Below are positions 51,513-60,526 of a stretch of 64,000 nucleotides of DNA, one piece after another. The stretch comes from G963663775 sp963663775 (GTDB taxonomy: Bacteria; Bacillota; Clostridia; Oscillospirales; Butyricicoccaceae), in NCBI GenBank assembly GCA_963663775.1, contig OY760624.1, positions 2,604,001 to 2,668,000 on the forward strand. Reading direction: 5' to 3'. The notes under the pieces were generated by a model. It was given only the letters and a program-made list of their open reading frames with translations. It had not been told where the DNA came from and did not search any database. Both the position numbers and the translations under genes were made by a program. How positions within the stretch are numbered: position 1 is the first letter of the stretch; each line of letters begins with the position of its first letter.

Positions 51513-52904
51513 ATGCTGCTAAGCTTTGCCCAATTTCAATCGTTCACGCCGACCAAGCCGACCTTTGCGCTGTTTGGCTATCCACTGGGACACACGATGA
51601 GCCCACAGCTGCACGCAGCCTTGTTTGCAACCTATCAATTGGATGCGGACTATATTGCCGTTGCCGTTCCGCCGGAACATCTGGCAGAAGCCCTTGCGCT
51701 TGCAAAAACGAAACTACAAGGCATCAACTTGACCATTCCCCACAAAAAAGCCATCATTCCGCTGCTGGATACTGTCGATGCCAGTGCGCAGGACTTGCAT
51801 TCTGTCAATACTGTTGCCTTTCGTGATGGTCGTGCCACTGGTTATAATACCGATATTTTGGGCTTTGCCGCTTCGCTGACCAAAGACCAAGTGGATTTAT
51901 GCGGTAAAAAAGCCTTGCTGCTCGGCTATGGCGGTGCAGCCGCCGTTATGGGATACCACTGCGCCAAATCCGGCGCATCGCTCGTGATTACGGGACGCAA
52001 TGTGCAAAAAGCAGATGCCTTGGCGCAGCAGCTGTGTGCCGTTCTGCCACATGCAAAAATTGTTGCCTGCAGCAAAAAACATATCCCCCGCGACACCCAA
52101 ATCGTCCTCAACAGCACTCCGCTCGGCATGTTCCCCAAGGAAGATGCCTGCCCCCTGCGCTTTTTGCCGCATAAAACCGAATATGTCTTCGATGCCATCT
52201 ACAACCCGCCCATTACGGCAACCATTCGGCTTGCAGGCAATCGCAGCAAAATCCAAACACGGGATGGTCTGCACATGCTGGTCATGCAGGCGGCGCATGC
52301 ACAAACCATTTGGAATGGGCATCGCTTTTCCACTGAAGTTTGCGACAGCATTTTGTCGCAGCTTTATGGTTCTCTTGCGGTCAAGCGGCTGCATGACAAA
52401 TATGGCAAACAAAACATTGTCCTATGCGGCTTCATGGGCAGCGGCAAAACCACGGCAGGCAGACGGATTGCAAAGCTGTGCGGTCTGCGGTTTGTAGATG
52501 CTGACCACTATTTGGAGGAGCAAGAAGGCATGGACATCCCCACCATTTTTCAGAAGCACGGGGAAGCGTATTTTCGAGCACGTGAGTCCTATTATCTGTC
52601 CGAACTCTCAAAGCAGGAAAGCTTGGTGTTGGCGCTCGGCGGCGGGGCGGTACTGCGTCCGGAAAATGTTACAACCCTCAAGGAAACCGGCTTGCTGATT
52701 CATCTGGACACGCCGCTATACCGCATTCTCAAAAACATCTCCTATTCGAGCAATCGTCCGCTTCTGGAACAGAGTCCGGATAAAGAATCGCAGACACGGA
52801 AGCTCTATCATGCACGCAAAAGCATCTATCGTTCTGTGGCAAATTTTTCAGTTCGCTCCTCTCGCCTGCATGAACTGGTGCTTCGGGTCATTCAATCCAT
52901 ATAA
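51513..52904 (+). CDS. aroE/aroK: Shikimate dehydrogenase-shikimate kinase fusion
   Basis: A 463-residue bifunctional protein. Residues about 1-285 are AroE: FGYPLGHTMSPQLHAALF, INLTIPHKKAIIPLLD, GYNTDILGF, the NADP loop LLGYGGAAAVMGYH and LNSTPLGMFP. Residues about 300-463 are shikimate kinase: IVLCGFMGSGKTTAGRRIA (Walker A), FVDADHYLEEQ, FRARESYYL and LALGGGAVLR. It converts dehydroshikimate to shikimate 3-phosphate in one chain. Fusion in this order is uncommon. It starts two bases after aroA and ends the aro operon. Confidence 0.95.
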   Translation: MLLSFAQFQSFTPTKPTFALFGYPLGHTMSPQLHAALFATYQLDADYIAVAVPPEHLAEALALAKTKLQGINLTIPHKKAIIPLLDTVDASAQDLHSVNTVAFRDGRATGYNTDILGFAASLTKDQVDLCGKKALLLGYGGAAAVMGYHCAKSGASLVITGRNVQKADALAQQLCAVLPHAKIVACSKKHIPRDTQIVLNSTPLGMFPKEDACPLRFLPHKTEYVFDAIYNPPITATIRLAGNRSKIQTRDGLHMLVMQAAHAQTIWNGHRFSTEVCDSILSQLYGSLAVKRLHDKYGKQNIVLCGFMGSGKTTAGRRIAKLCGLRFVDADHYLEEQEGMDIPTIFQKHGEAYFRARESYYLSELSKQESLVLALGGGAVLRPENVTTLKETGLLIHLDTPLYRILKNISYSSNRPLLEQSPDKESQTRKLYHARKSIYRSVANFSVRSSRLHELVLRVIQSI

Positions 52905-52949
52905 AACACTTGCTCTACATATGAAAATGGAGCTTAAAGAAGGATTTTT

Positions 52950-55925
52950 ATGTTTTTAAAACGTTTTGTATCTCTTACTTTGGTTGCGGCAGCACTGTTT
53001 ACAAGCAGTGTCGCTGCAGCCTTTGATTCTGCCTTCAAATATTCCTATACGATTGCAGATTCTGCAATCTATACCCGATATGAAGGCAAAAACGACAATG
53101 GGGTTCAGCGTGCCAGCTATATCCAATATACGCCTGGCTCCAGTGTCAAACCCATGATTGTGTACGCCGGCGATGCCATGTATGGCAGCAAATCCACCAT
53201 TACCACTGCGCAGTCTTATCTGCAGAACCAGGGGTATTCTGTACTCGGCGGCATCAACGCTGACTTCTTTGTTTTGGGCACCAGTATTCCCATCGGTCTG
53301 GTCATCAAAGACGGTACGCTCATCAGTTCGGATGCTTGGCAATATGCCGTGGGATTCCTTGCAGATGGCTCTGCCATCATCGGTCAGCCCTCCTCCACCA
53401 TGAAAATTGAAGGTGCAAGCGGTGCTGTATGGTGCAGTTATTTTAATAAATCCCGCACGTCTTCCGGCATTTATCTGCTTGACAGTGACTATGATGATGA
53501 AACCCATATTTCGTCTTCCGGCAAAAGCATTGTCCTCGAGCGTGTAGACAGCACCCCCGTCACTGTTGGCGGTTCGGTCAAAATGAAGGTCATTTCCAAG
53601 GGAGCGGGCAGCAGCTCCACCACCATCACCAAAAACCAGATGGTGCTGAGCATCGATGATGACTGCAAGGCAACCTGGGTGGATTATCCCATTGGCGAAG
53701 AAGTGACACTAACCATCAATGCACCCGATACCCGCTGGTCCAATGTGGTGTATGCCGTTGGCGGGAAATCCCTTGTCAAAGACGGTACGGTTTCTACTGC
53801 CTCTATCGACAGCGCTTCCTCCTATAAGGCACGTACCGCACTCGGTGTGAAATCGGACGGTACGGTTGTTTTGTATGAAGTGGATGGTGCCCAATCCTCG
53901 CTCAGCGTGGGACTGACAGCGAAGCAATTGGGCAACGAACTGCTCTCCATGGGCTGCAATAACGTCATTTGTCTGGATGGCGGCGGCTCTTCTGCAATGA
54001 CGGTACGCATTCCAGGGGAAAGCACTTCCAATCTGGTGACCTCCCCTTCGGATGGCTCTGCCCGTAAATGTGCCAACTACATTTTTCTGGTGAATACGGC
54101 AACATCCAATGGCATTGCAAGCCATGTACATATGCGCCCCAGTTATTACTATATCCTCCCCAATGCCTCGACCTATTTTGCGGCTTGGGGGTCTGACAAT
54201 GCGTATCAACCCGCCACCCTGCCCACTGGCATGACCTATACAGCATCCAGCGGTACGATTGACAGCACGGCGCAAGTGTTCTATGCCGATGATACCACTG
54301 GCAATGTCACCATCAGCGGCACTTCTGCCGATGGCGCAGTGACCGGCAGTCACACATTTTGTGTCACAACAGGTGTCACCAAAATTGCACTGACCTCCAA
54401 TGGTGCTTCTGCCGCAGCATCGTATGCGCTTCGTGGCGGTGCGAGCTTGAGCTTAGATGCAGCCGCTTATCATTTTGGTTCTAAGATGGCAGCTTCAGAC
54501 AACCTTTTTCAATGGTCTGCTTCGGAGAATATCGGCACCATCGATGCCAATGGTCTTTTCACCGCATATCAGCAGCCGGCTTCTGGCATGATTACCTGCA
54601 AATATGGCAGCACCACTGCGTCTGTCAAGGTAACTGTAGGACTGAGTGACCCGCCGCCACTCACAAACATTTCAGATTTTGAACAAACACAGCCGTTTAC
54701 CAGTGAAAATGCACAGCTTTCCCGCACCACAGAACTTTCCAACGTGGCAAGCGGCACAGGTGCTTTGCAGGTTTCCTATTCTGCAAAAGATACTGCTGAC
54801 CTGACCGTACAGGACATCGATACCAGCGGCCGCACCAGCTTGACCATGCTTGCCAAGGCTGCAGATGACAATTTGCAAATGAGCGCACTCTTTGCCGACA
54901 GCGATGGAAATGAACTAACCGTTCCCTTCTCCTCCCTGCCACAAAACAGTTATTCCCGTATCAGCGTAACTGTGCCCAGCACTGCGGTTGCCTTTAAGGG
55001 TCTGCGTGTGGCAAGCAGTGCGGATAGCAATTTGTATCTAGACCACATCATGCTCAGTGCAAAAGCTATTTCCAACACCGATGCCCCCAGCATCACTTGG
55101 ATTACCGCACCGACTTCTGCTGACGCAGGTGCATCTATCACGGTCAGTGCACGCATTTCCATGGCGAACGGCTACTATGTCATGCGTCCTGCCTTCGTCA
55201 CTGCCTATGTCGATGGGGTGAAATCCTCCGCAGTCTATTCGGCATCCAGCGGCACGATTTCTATTCCCACCGGTGCACTCACCGCTGGACTGCATCAAGT
55301 GACGATTACAGCCGTTGACGATGCTGGCAATATGGCACGGAAAAGCGTTTCCATCACCGCAGGCAATAGCACCGCTTCGACCTTTGCAGATACCTCTGCC
55401 AACTGGGCAAACGGCTACATCAATTTTGCGGCAAAGCAAGGGCTGTTAAAGGGGCAATCCACGGGGGACGGCACCATGTTCTATCCGTCCCGCAATTTGA
55501 CCCGTGGTGAATTCGCTGTCATCTTGGCACGCTATCTCCATTTGACGGCGGATGACACAACCGCCCTCCCCTTCGCCGATGTGGAAGACATTCCCTCTTG
55601 GAGTCTGGACGCAATTGCCGCATGTTATCAAGCAGGCATCATGAATGGACAGCTCGATACCGACACCAATGCAGCAAGCTTCAACGCCGGCGCAAATATT
55701 ACACGTGCCGAAGCAATGACAGCAATCTCCAAGTGTATACCCCGCGGTTTCGTGAGCAAATCCGCTTCGTTCACGGACAACAGTAGCATTCCCACTTGGG
55801 CCGCTTCTCCCATTCAATATACAATTGCAGCAGGTATTGTCGATGGTTATTCCGATGGCAGTATCCGTCCCACGCACAATATCACACGTGCTGAAATCTC
55901 CAAAATTTTCTGCTATCTCTATTGA
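52950..55925 (+). CDS. Secreted phosphodiester glycosidase (NAGPA) with three SLH domains
   Basis: A 991-residue surface protein. A signal peptide (LTLVAAALFTSSVAAAF) ends near residue 24. Residues about 70-385 are a NAGPA/phosphodiester glycosidase domain: GGINADFFVLGTSIPIGLVIKDG and ICLDGGGSSAMTVRIPG. Ig-like and beta-rich spacer domains follow (about 400-800, rich in Ser/Thr). Three SLH repeats end the protein (about 810-991: FADTSANWANGYINFAAKQG, FADVEDIPSWSLDAIAACYQ, FTDNSSIPTWAASPIQYTIA) and would anchor it to pyruvylated wall polymer. It probably removes sugar phosphodiester caps. It lies 45 bases after the aro operon. Confidence 0.9.
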   Translation: MFLKRFVSLTLVAAALFTSSVAAAFDSAFKYSYTIADSAIYTRYEGKNDNGVQRASYIQYTPGSSVKPMIVYAGDAMYGSKSTITTAQSYLQNQGYSVLGGINADFFVLGTSIPIGLVIKDGTLISSDAWQYAVGFLADGSAIIGQPSSTMKIEGASGAVWCSYFNKSRTSSGIYLLDSDYDDETHISSSGKSIVLERVDSTPVTVGGSVKMKVISKGAGSSSTTITKNQMVLSIDDDCKATWVDYPIGEEVTLTINAPDTRWSNVVYAVGGKSLVKDGTVSTASIDSASSYKARTALGVKSDGTVVLYEVDGAQSSLSVGLTAKQLGNELLSMGCNNVICLDGGGSSAMTVRIPGESTSNLVTSPSDGSARKCANYIFLVNTATSNGIASHVHMRPSYYYILPNASTYFAAWGSDNAYQPATLPTGMTYTASSGTIDSTAQVFYADDTTGNVTISGTSADGAVTGSHTFCVTTGVTKIALTSNGASAAASYALRGGASLSLDAAAYHFGSKMAASDNLFQWSASENIGTIDANGLFTAYQQPASGMITCKYGSTTASVKVTVGLSDPPPLTNISDFEQTQPFTSENAQLSRTTELSNVASGTGALQVSYSAKDTADLTVQDIDTSGRTSLTMLAKAADDNLQMSALFADSDGNELTVPFSSLPQNSYSRISVTVPSTAVAFKGLRVASSADSNLYLDHIMLSAKAISNTDAPSITWITAPTSADAGASITVSARISMANGYYVMRPAFVTAYVDGVKSSAVYSASSGTISIPTGALTAGLHQVTITAVDDAGNMARKSVSITAGNSTASTFADTSANWANGYINFAAKQGLLKGQSTGDGTMFYPSRNLTRGEFAVILARYLHLTADDTTALPFADVEDIPSWSLDAIAACYQAGIMNGQLDTDTNAASFNAGANITRAEAMTAISKCIPRGFVSKSASFTDNSSIPTWAASPIQYTIAAGIVDGYSDGSIRPTHNITRAEISKIFCYLY

Positions 55926-55946
55926 TTCCCTTATTTGCATAACTGC

Positions 55947-55986
55947 GCACGCCCCAACAGCAAAAAAGCTTGCTGTTGGGGCGTGC
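55947..55986 (+). terminator. Strong palindrome after the SLH protein gene
   Basis: GCACGCCCCAACAGC and its perfect complement flank a short AAAAAAGCTT loop region. There is no long T-run on the plus strand (ATTCTATGTTT), so it is a probable but atypical terminator. Confidence 0.65.
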
Positions 55987-56002
55987 ATTCTATGTTTGCA
56001 AA

Positions 56003-56045
56003 AAAGCCGTTTCCATCGCCTGATAGGGCGTCTGAAAACGGCTTT
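56003..56045 (-). terminator. sulP terminator
   Basis: On the minus strand AAAGCCGTTTTC pairs with GGAAACGGCTTT, with an inner CGCC/GGCG pair, followed by TTTTT. It starts five bases after the sulP stop. Confidence 0.85.
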
Positions 56046-56049
56046 CGTT

Positions 56050-57693
56050 TTATACTGCGGTTTTTTCCTGATAAATATCCAGAAGTGCACGTTCTACACT
56101 CCAATAAAAAGCAGACTCCCCAATCAAATCATAAATTCCTGCCCGCTGCAGCATTTTGAACGCACTCTGCGGCAAACCGCAAATTGCCACCTTGCTATTG
56201 AGCTCCTGCAGCATACGTACACTGTCAAGCAATGCCTGTGCACCCGAAATATCGATATAGGATACGCCTCGCATTGACAGAAAAATTTGGTCACTTTCAC
56301 CGCAACTCGTCACAATCTCTTCAATCGCATCGGTATTGGCAAAGAGAATCGGTCCTGTGACATAGCACACCACTGCATTTTTATACGCATCTGTAAACTG
56401 CACATTCTGGAGATGCAGTCTGGAAATGTCCACCTTTTCATAATTGATTTCAATTTTAGAAAGCCGCACAATCATCAAGACCAGACCCAAGCTAACCCCC
56501 ACCAAAATAGCAACTGTCAAATCAAAGACAATCGTTGCCGCCATGGTTGCCAAAAACTTGGTCATCGCACCTTTGAAACGATGGGTGAACATATATCGAA
56601 TGGCGTGCCATTCATTCATGCGCCATGCGGTTACCATCAGCACACCCGCCAACGCCGCCAGTGGAATGCGTGAAATGATGGGGGCTAATACAAACATCAT
56701 GAGCAACAACCCCAATGCATGAAAAATGCCTGTCAACCGCGTACGTGCGCCCGATTTGACCGCAACCGAGGTGCGTGCCAGCGCAGCGGTTGCCGGAACA
56801 CCTCCCACAAACGGCAAAATCAAATTTCCGATGCCTTGCGCAAACAATTCCTGGTCATTATCAAGCTTTACACCGGTTGCACGCCCTGCGGATGCACCGC
56901 ACAACAGACTTTCCAGCATATTCAGCAGCGCAATGGAGCAGGCAGGTCCCAACTGCTCCCATAGCGACACTGCATGCAAATCCTGCAAGGACAACCGATC
57001 TTCCAGCAGCAAAGAATGCGGAATGCTGCCCACCACTGCAATGTCAATCTGTAAAAGAATCGTCACTGCAGTTGCCACAATAATGCCGACCAATGAGCCG
57101 GGAATGACTGCATTCCACTTCTTTGGCATAAAAATCATAATCAAAATGACAAGAAGCCCTATCAAAAACGAGGTCATGCTCGGATGAAACCCCAATCTTC
57201 CATAGGAAAGCAATTTTTCAACCGCAGACCCGCCTTCGGAAGAGGTTCCAAACAGATTATCGACCTGCCCCAATGCTATAATGACCGCAATTCCAGAGGT
57301 GAACCCTGTAATCACAGGGGTTGGCACAAATGCAGTCAATCTCCCCAAGTGCAAAAACCCCGATATAACCAATATAATGCCGGCTAAAAACGTCGCAATG
57401 AACACGCTTTCAATGCCATGCTTGGATACCAAACTAATTAAAATTGCTGCCATAGCACCTGTAGGACCTGATATTTGGTAAAACCCACCTGATAGTGCTG
57501 AAATCACCAATCCTGCCACAATCGCTGTCACCAGTCCTGCCGCAGCGTTTGCCCCCGAAGAAACACCGAATGCCAATGCCAACGGCAGTGCCACAGCTGC
57601 AACGGTTAGACCCGCCATCAGGTCATGTGTAAAATCTGCAGCGCTATATCCGTGAAATTCCCGCTGTAGGGTTTTGATGTACCTTTGAAACAT
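56050..57693 (-). CDS. SulP/SLC26-family anion transporter with STAS domain
   Basis: A 547-residue membrane transporter. The N-terminal segment DLMAGLTVAAVALPLALAFG is the SulP signature, and the membrane part of about 12-14 helices runs to residue 410. The C-terminal STAS domain (about 425-540) contains FLSMRGVSYIDISGAQALLDSV. Members carry sulfate, bicarbonate or dicarboxylates; the substrate cannot be told from sequence. It is monocistronic with its own terminator, downstream of glyS on the same strand. Confidence 0.92.
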   Translation of the reverse strand: MFQRYIKTLQREFHGYSAADFTHDLMAGLTVAAVALPLALAFGVSSGANAAAGLVTAIVAGLVISALSGGFYQISGPTGAMAAILISLVSKHGIESVFIATFLAGIILVISGFLHLGRLTAFVPTPVITGFTSGIAVIIALGQVDNLFGTSSEGGSAVEKLLSYGRLGFHPSMTSFLIGLLVILIMIFMPKKWNAVIPGSLVGIIVATAVTILLQIDIAVVGSIPHSLLLEDRLSLQDLHAVSLWEQLGPACSIALLNMLESLLCGASAGRATGVKLDNDQELFAQGIGNLILPFVGGVPATAALARTSVAVKSGARTRLTGIFHALGLLLMMFVLAPIISRIPLAALAGVLMVTAWRMNEWHAIRYMFTHRFKGAMTKFLATMAATIVFDLTVAILVGVSLGLVLMIVRLSKIEINYEKVDISRLHLQNVQFTDAYKNAVVCYVTGPILFANTDAIEEIVTSCGESDQIFLSMRGVSYIDISGAQALLDSVRMLQELNSKVAICGLPQSAFKMLQRAGIYDLIGESAFYWSVERALLDIYQEKTAV

Positions 57694-57791
57694 GTTCTTC
57701 TCCTCTCAAAGCGTCTGTTCCATACAAAAACTATCATTTAGATAGGAAATCCAGTAATTACTTTTTTTACTAATGCAAAAGCGCATGAAAA

Positions 57792-57815
57792 GGCGGACAG
57801 CGTCAACTGTCCGCC
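57792..57815 (-). terminator. glyS terminator
   Basis: GGCGGACAG pairs perfectly with CTGTCCGCC around a six-base loop and is followed by TTTT on the minus strand, 22 bases after the glyS stop. Confidence 0.85.
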
Positions 57816-57837
57816 GATTTTTATAAGAACCTGTTCC

Positions 57838-59229
57838 TTAAAATGCAATGCTCTTAGAAACATACGCCACTAAATCATCCAACTTCACACGCTCTTGCTG
57901 CATGGTATCACGGTCACGCACGGTCACGCATCCATCCTGCTCGGTTTCAAAATCCACCGTAATGCACATCGGTGTGCCAATTTCATCTTCACGGCGATAC
58001 CGTTTGCCAATGGAGCCGGAATCATCAAAATCCACACAAAAATGCTTCGAAAGCTCCTGCCAAATCGGCATTGCCTGCTCTGTCAGCTTTTTGGAGAGCG
58101 GCAATACAGCAGCCTTGAACGGTGCAAGTGCCGGATGCAGTCGCAATACTGTACGGACATCATCTTTTCCGTTTTTATCCTGACCTACTACTTCTTCATC
58201 ATAGGCATCACACAAAAACGCCAATGCCACACGGTCTGCACCCAAAGAAGGTTCAATGACATATGGAATATATTTTTCATTGATTGCCTGGTCAAAATAT
58301 TCCATAGAAACACCGGAAGTATTCTGATGCTGTTTCAAATCGAAATCAGTACGGTCTGCAATGCCCCACAATTCACCCCAGCCAAATGGGAACAAAAATT
58401 CAATATCGGTGGTGGCATTGGAATAGTGCGAAAGTTCCTCTGCATCATGGTCACGTAAGCGCAAGCTTTCATCATGCATGCCAAGTGACAGCAAAAATTC
58501 ATGGCACTTGTTTTTCCAATAGGAGAACCAGTCCAAATCTGTTCCAGGCTTGCAGAAAAACTCCAGTTCCATTTGCTCAAACTCACGTGTACGGAAGGTG
58601 AAGTTACCCGGTGTGATTTCGTTGCGGAATGATTTACCAATCTGCGCTACGCCAAACGGAATTTTGCGGCGTGTGGTGCGCTGAATATTTTGAAAGTTTA
58701 CAAAGATACCCTGTGCAGTTTCCGGACGCAAAAACAGTTCATTTTTTGTGTTTTCTGTAACACCCTGAAAGGTCTTAAACATCAAGTTGAACTGGCGAAT
58801 ATCTGTGAAATTATGACCGCCGCAATCTGGACATGCGATTTGATGCTCCGCAATATATGTCTGCATCTGTTCATTTGACCAGCCCGCAACCGAAATATGC
58901 GCTGTGTCTTCAATCAACTGGTCCGCACGATGGCGTGTTTTACAATCCTTGCAATCCATCAGCGGGTCAGAAAATCCACCGACATGACCAGACGCAACCC
59001 AAGTCTGCGGGTTCATTAAAATTGCAGAATCCAACCCTACATTATATGGGGACTCCTGCACAAACTTTTTACGCCACGCTGCTTTAACGTTGTTTTTGAA
59101 TTCTACCCCCAACGGACCGTAATCCCATGTGTTGGCAAGCCCACCATAGATTTCGGACCCACTAAATACAAAACCGCGTCCCTTACAAAGCGAAACGATT
59201 TTGTCCATTGTCTTTTCGGAATTCTTCAT
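57838..59229 (-). CDS. glyS: Glycyl-tRNA synthetase, single-chain type
   Basis: A 463-residue class II synthetase of the homodimeric (eukaryote-like) type, not the alpha/beta form. [37 protein letters not shown] (motif 2 region), [20 protein letters not shown] and [15 protein letters not shown] (motif 3) are clear. A zinc site C-x2-C ([15 protein letters not shown]) is present, and the C-terminal anticodon domain is complete. Upstream, AAGGAG lies about 11 bases from the ATG. No T-box is seen in the 50-base upstream stretch. Confidence 0.96.
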   Translation of the reverse strand: MKNSEKTMDKIVSLCKGRGFVFSGSEIYGGLANTWDYGPLGVEFKNNVKAAWRKKFVQESPYNVGLDSAILMNPQTWVASGHVGGFSDPLMDCKDCKTRHRADQLIEDTAHISVAGWSNEQMQTYIAEHQIACPDCGGHNFTDIRQFNLMFKTFQGVTENTKNELFLRPETAQGIFVNFQNIQRTTRRKIPFGVAQIGKSFRNEITPGNFTFRTREFEQMELEFFCKPGTDLDWFSYWKNKCHEFLLSLGMHDESLRLRDHDAEELSHYSNATTDIEFLFPFGWGELWGIADRTDFDLKQHQNTSGVSMEYFDQAINEKYIPYVIEPSLGADRVALAFLCDAYDEEVVGQDKNGKDDVRTVLRLHPALAPFKAAVLPLSKKLTEQAMPIWQELSKHFCVDFDDSGSIGKRYRREDEIGTPMCITVDFETEQDGCVTVRDRDTMQQERVKLDDLVAYVSKSIAF

Positions 59230-59284
59230 TCTTTTTCATTCTCCTTTTGGCATGTCTGGCTGACACACACTTTTAAAATAATGC

Positions 59285-59313
59285 TTGACACCAGTCTATT
59301 TTATAGGTATAAT
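59285..59313 (+). promoter_or_regulatory. tRNA-Pro promoter
   Basis: TTGACA (59285-59290), a 17-base spacer, TATAAT (59308-59313); about 85 bases before tRNA-Pro. Confidence 0.93.
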
Positions 59314-59397
59314 ATATAAATGTCAAGGGGATAATATAAATCTTGTGTAAGAAAGTTGATGTTTTTCTTACAATTCTTATTTTCCAATATTCCATCA

Positions 59398-59473
59398 CGA
59401 GGTGTAGCGCAGCTGGTAGCGCGCCTGCTTTGGGAGCAGGATGCCGCAGGTTCGAGTCCTGTCACCTCGACCA
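59398..59473 (+). tRNA. tRNA-Pro (TGG)
   Basis: Acceptor CGAGGTG/CACCTCG, anticodon loop CTTTGGGA giving TGG, T-arm GGTTCGAGTCC, discriminator A and encoded CCA. It borders the mobile region on its 3' side. Confidence 0.97.
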
Positions 59474-59498
59474 TAATCGTCAACTGTCGTTGATACAA

Positions 59499-59531
59499 TG
59501 GAAACCATCTCTATTCGAGGTGGTTTCTTTG
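59499..59531 (+). terminator. tRNA-Pro terminator
   Basis: GAAACCA pairs with TGGTTTC, with partial extension toward the loop, followed by TTTG. It begins about 26 bases after the tRNA CCA. Confidence 0.7.
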
Positions 59532-59640
59532 CATTCATATGCATAAAACCGTATTTTCGCCGTCTTTAAGTCATATAAATGTTGCATTATAATTTTCACA
59601 CATGATTTTCAAACTGGTTTTTCGACCTATTTTTTGCTGA

Positions 59641-59725
59641 TTTTGCACCCCATAATTATTTTATGCACCCCCCTAACAAGAAACTGCCCTCACAGGAGGG
59701 TGCAAACTCGTAGGGGGGTGCAAAA
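59641..59725. repeat. Nested inverted TGCACCC repeats
   Basis: TTTTGCACCCC (59641-59651) is the exact complement of 59715-59725, and TGCACCCCCCTA (59664-59675) of 59711-59722. A further GGGTGCA lies at 59698-59704. Four copies of one core, two in each orientation, lie within 85 bases and could form alternative hairpins or be protein-binding sites. The rest of the 59532-59734 stretch holds no gene that I can support. Confidence 0.85.
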
Positions 59726-59734
59726 TGCAAAAAG

Positions 59735-59770
59735 AACCGCAGAACCTATCAAAAGCCCTGCGGTTTTGTA
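59735..59770. repeat. Terminator repeat copy A
   Basis: AACCGCAG and CTGCGGTT form a stem with T-rich flanks, immediately past the DUF2202 stop. The segment is almost identical to 60491-60526. It serves as the DUF2202 terminator on the minus strand. Confidence 0.85.
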
Positions 59771-59776
59771 TTTTCG

Positions 59777-60349
59777 TTATTGATTTCTGCCTTTTGCCTG
59801 TTGACTACGATTTCCGACAGTTCCAGTGGTTGTACCGTCTAACCGTGCCACGCCGCGTTCAAATGCAGACAGATGGTTTTGGGACGCATTTTGGAGTGCA
59901 GAAAATACGATTCTGACATCATCCGGCAAATCCTGCGCCAAGAACACCTCATACATTGCGATGTTTTTGATTTCAGCTTCTACCCCTGCTTGGTACGCTT
60001 CCAACAGAGATGCAGGAACTGCAACATATTCCTCTGCTGTATTCTCTGGCAAAGCCACGCCATATTCCGTGAACAGCGGGGTCAATTCTGCAATATGGGT
60101 TTCCTCTGCTTTCATGATGTTGGTAAACGGTCTTTGCTCGCCAAACGCATCCATAATTGCTTCATACTCTGCCTGTGCCAAATATTCATCTTGGATGGCA
60201 TAGGTCAGCATTTCCGAAAGTGTATAACTCTGATTTTCTGCTACCCCGGCAGAGCCAAAATCAATATCTGCCGCAAGTGCTGTGCCAAAGATGCTAAACA
60301 CCATCATGCCAGCTGTGAGCATCGTCAATACTTTATTGGTTCTTTTCAT
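59777..60349 (-). CDS. Secreted ferritin-like DUF2202 protein
   Basis: A 190-residue protein with a signal peptide (VLTMLTAGMMVFSIFGTALA, cut near residue 26) and a four-helix ferritin-like DUF2202 domain. Metal-ligand candidates are in EYLAQAEYEAIMDAFG, KAEETHIAEL, EAEIKNIAMYE and ASQNHLSAF; the last helix has Gln where relatives often have Glu. The tail is Thr/Gly/Gln-rich. ATG 60349 follows GGAAGGTGAG; extension to 60442 lacks a ribosome site. It sits between two near-identical terminator repeats beside recombinase genes, as a cargo gene would. Confidence 0.82.
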   Translation of the reverse strand: MKRTNKVLTMLTAGMMVFSIFGTALAADIDFGSAGVAENQSYTLSEMLTYAIQDEYLAQAEYEAIMDAFGEQRPFTNIMKAEETHIAELTPLFTEYGVALPENTAEEYVAVPASLLEAYQAGVEAEIKNIAMYEVFLAQDLPDDVRIVFSALQNASQNHLSAFERGVARLDGTTTGTVGNRSQQAKGRNQ

Positions 60350-60490
60350 GGAACTCACCTTCCTATTAAAAATGAATGTTTGTTTTTCTATGTTTTCATT
60401 ATGCAAGAAAGGCGTGGCAAAAGTATGTCTTTTATTTTGCAAGTTTTAGGCTTTTTGCATCTCTCCGCATCTATTTCCAGACACAAAAAT

Positions 60491-60526
60491 GACCGCAGAG
60501 CCTATCATGAAGCCCTGCGGTTTTTA
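60491..60526. repeat. Terminator repeat copy B
   Basis: ACCGCAG and CTGCGGT form a stem directly after the recombinase stop at 60527. It matches copy A over about 35 bases with a few differences, including the non-stem loop sequence, so it arose by duplication. Confidence 0.85.

Noticed and set aside
59398..59473. tRNA-Pro as the attachment site of the mobile element
   Set aside because: Large serine recombinases usually do not use tRNA 3' ends, and no second copy of the tRNA end is seen in the window.
59301..59498. Minus-strand frame of 65 codons reading VEVTGLEPAASCSQSRRATS
   Set aside because: Antisense of tRNA-Pro, the same kind of false gene.
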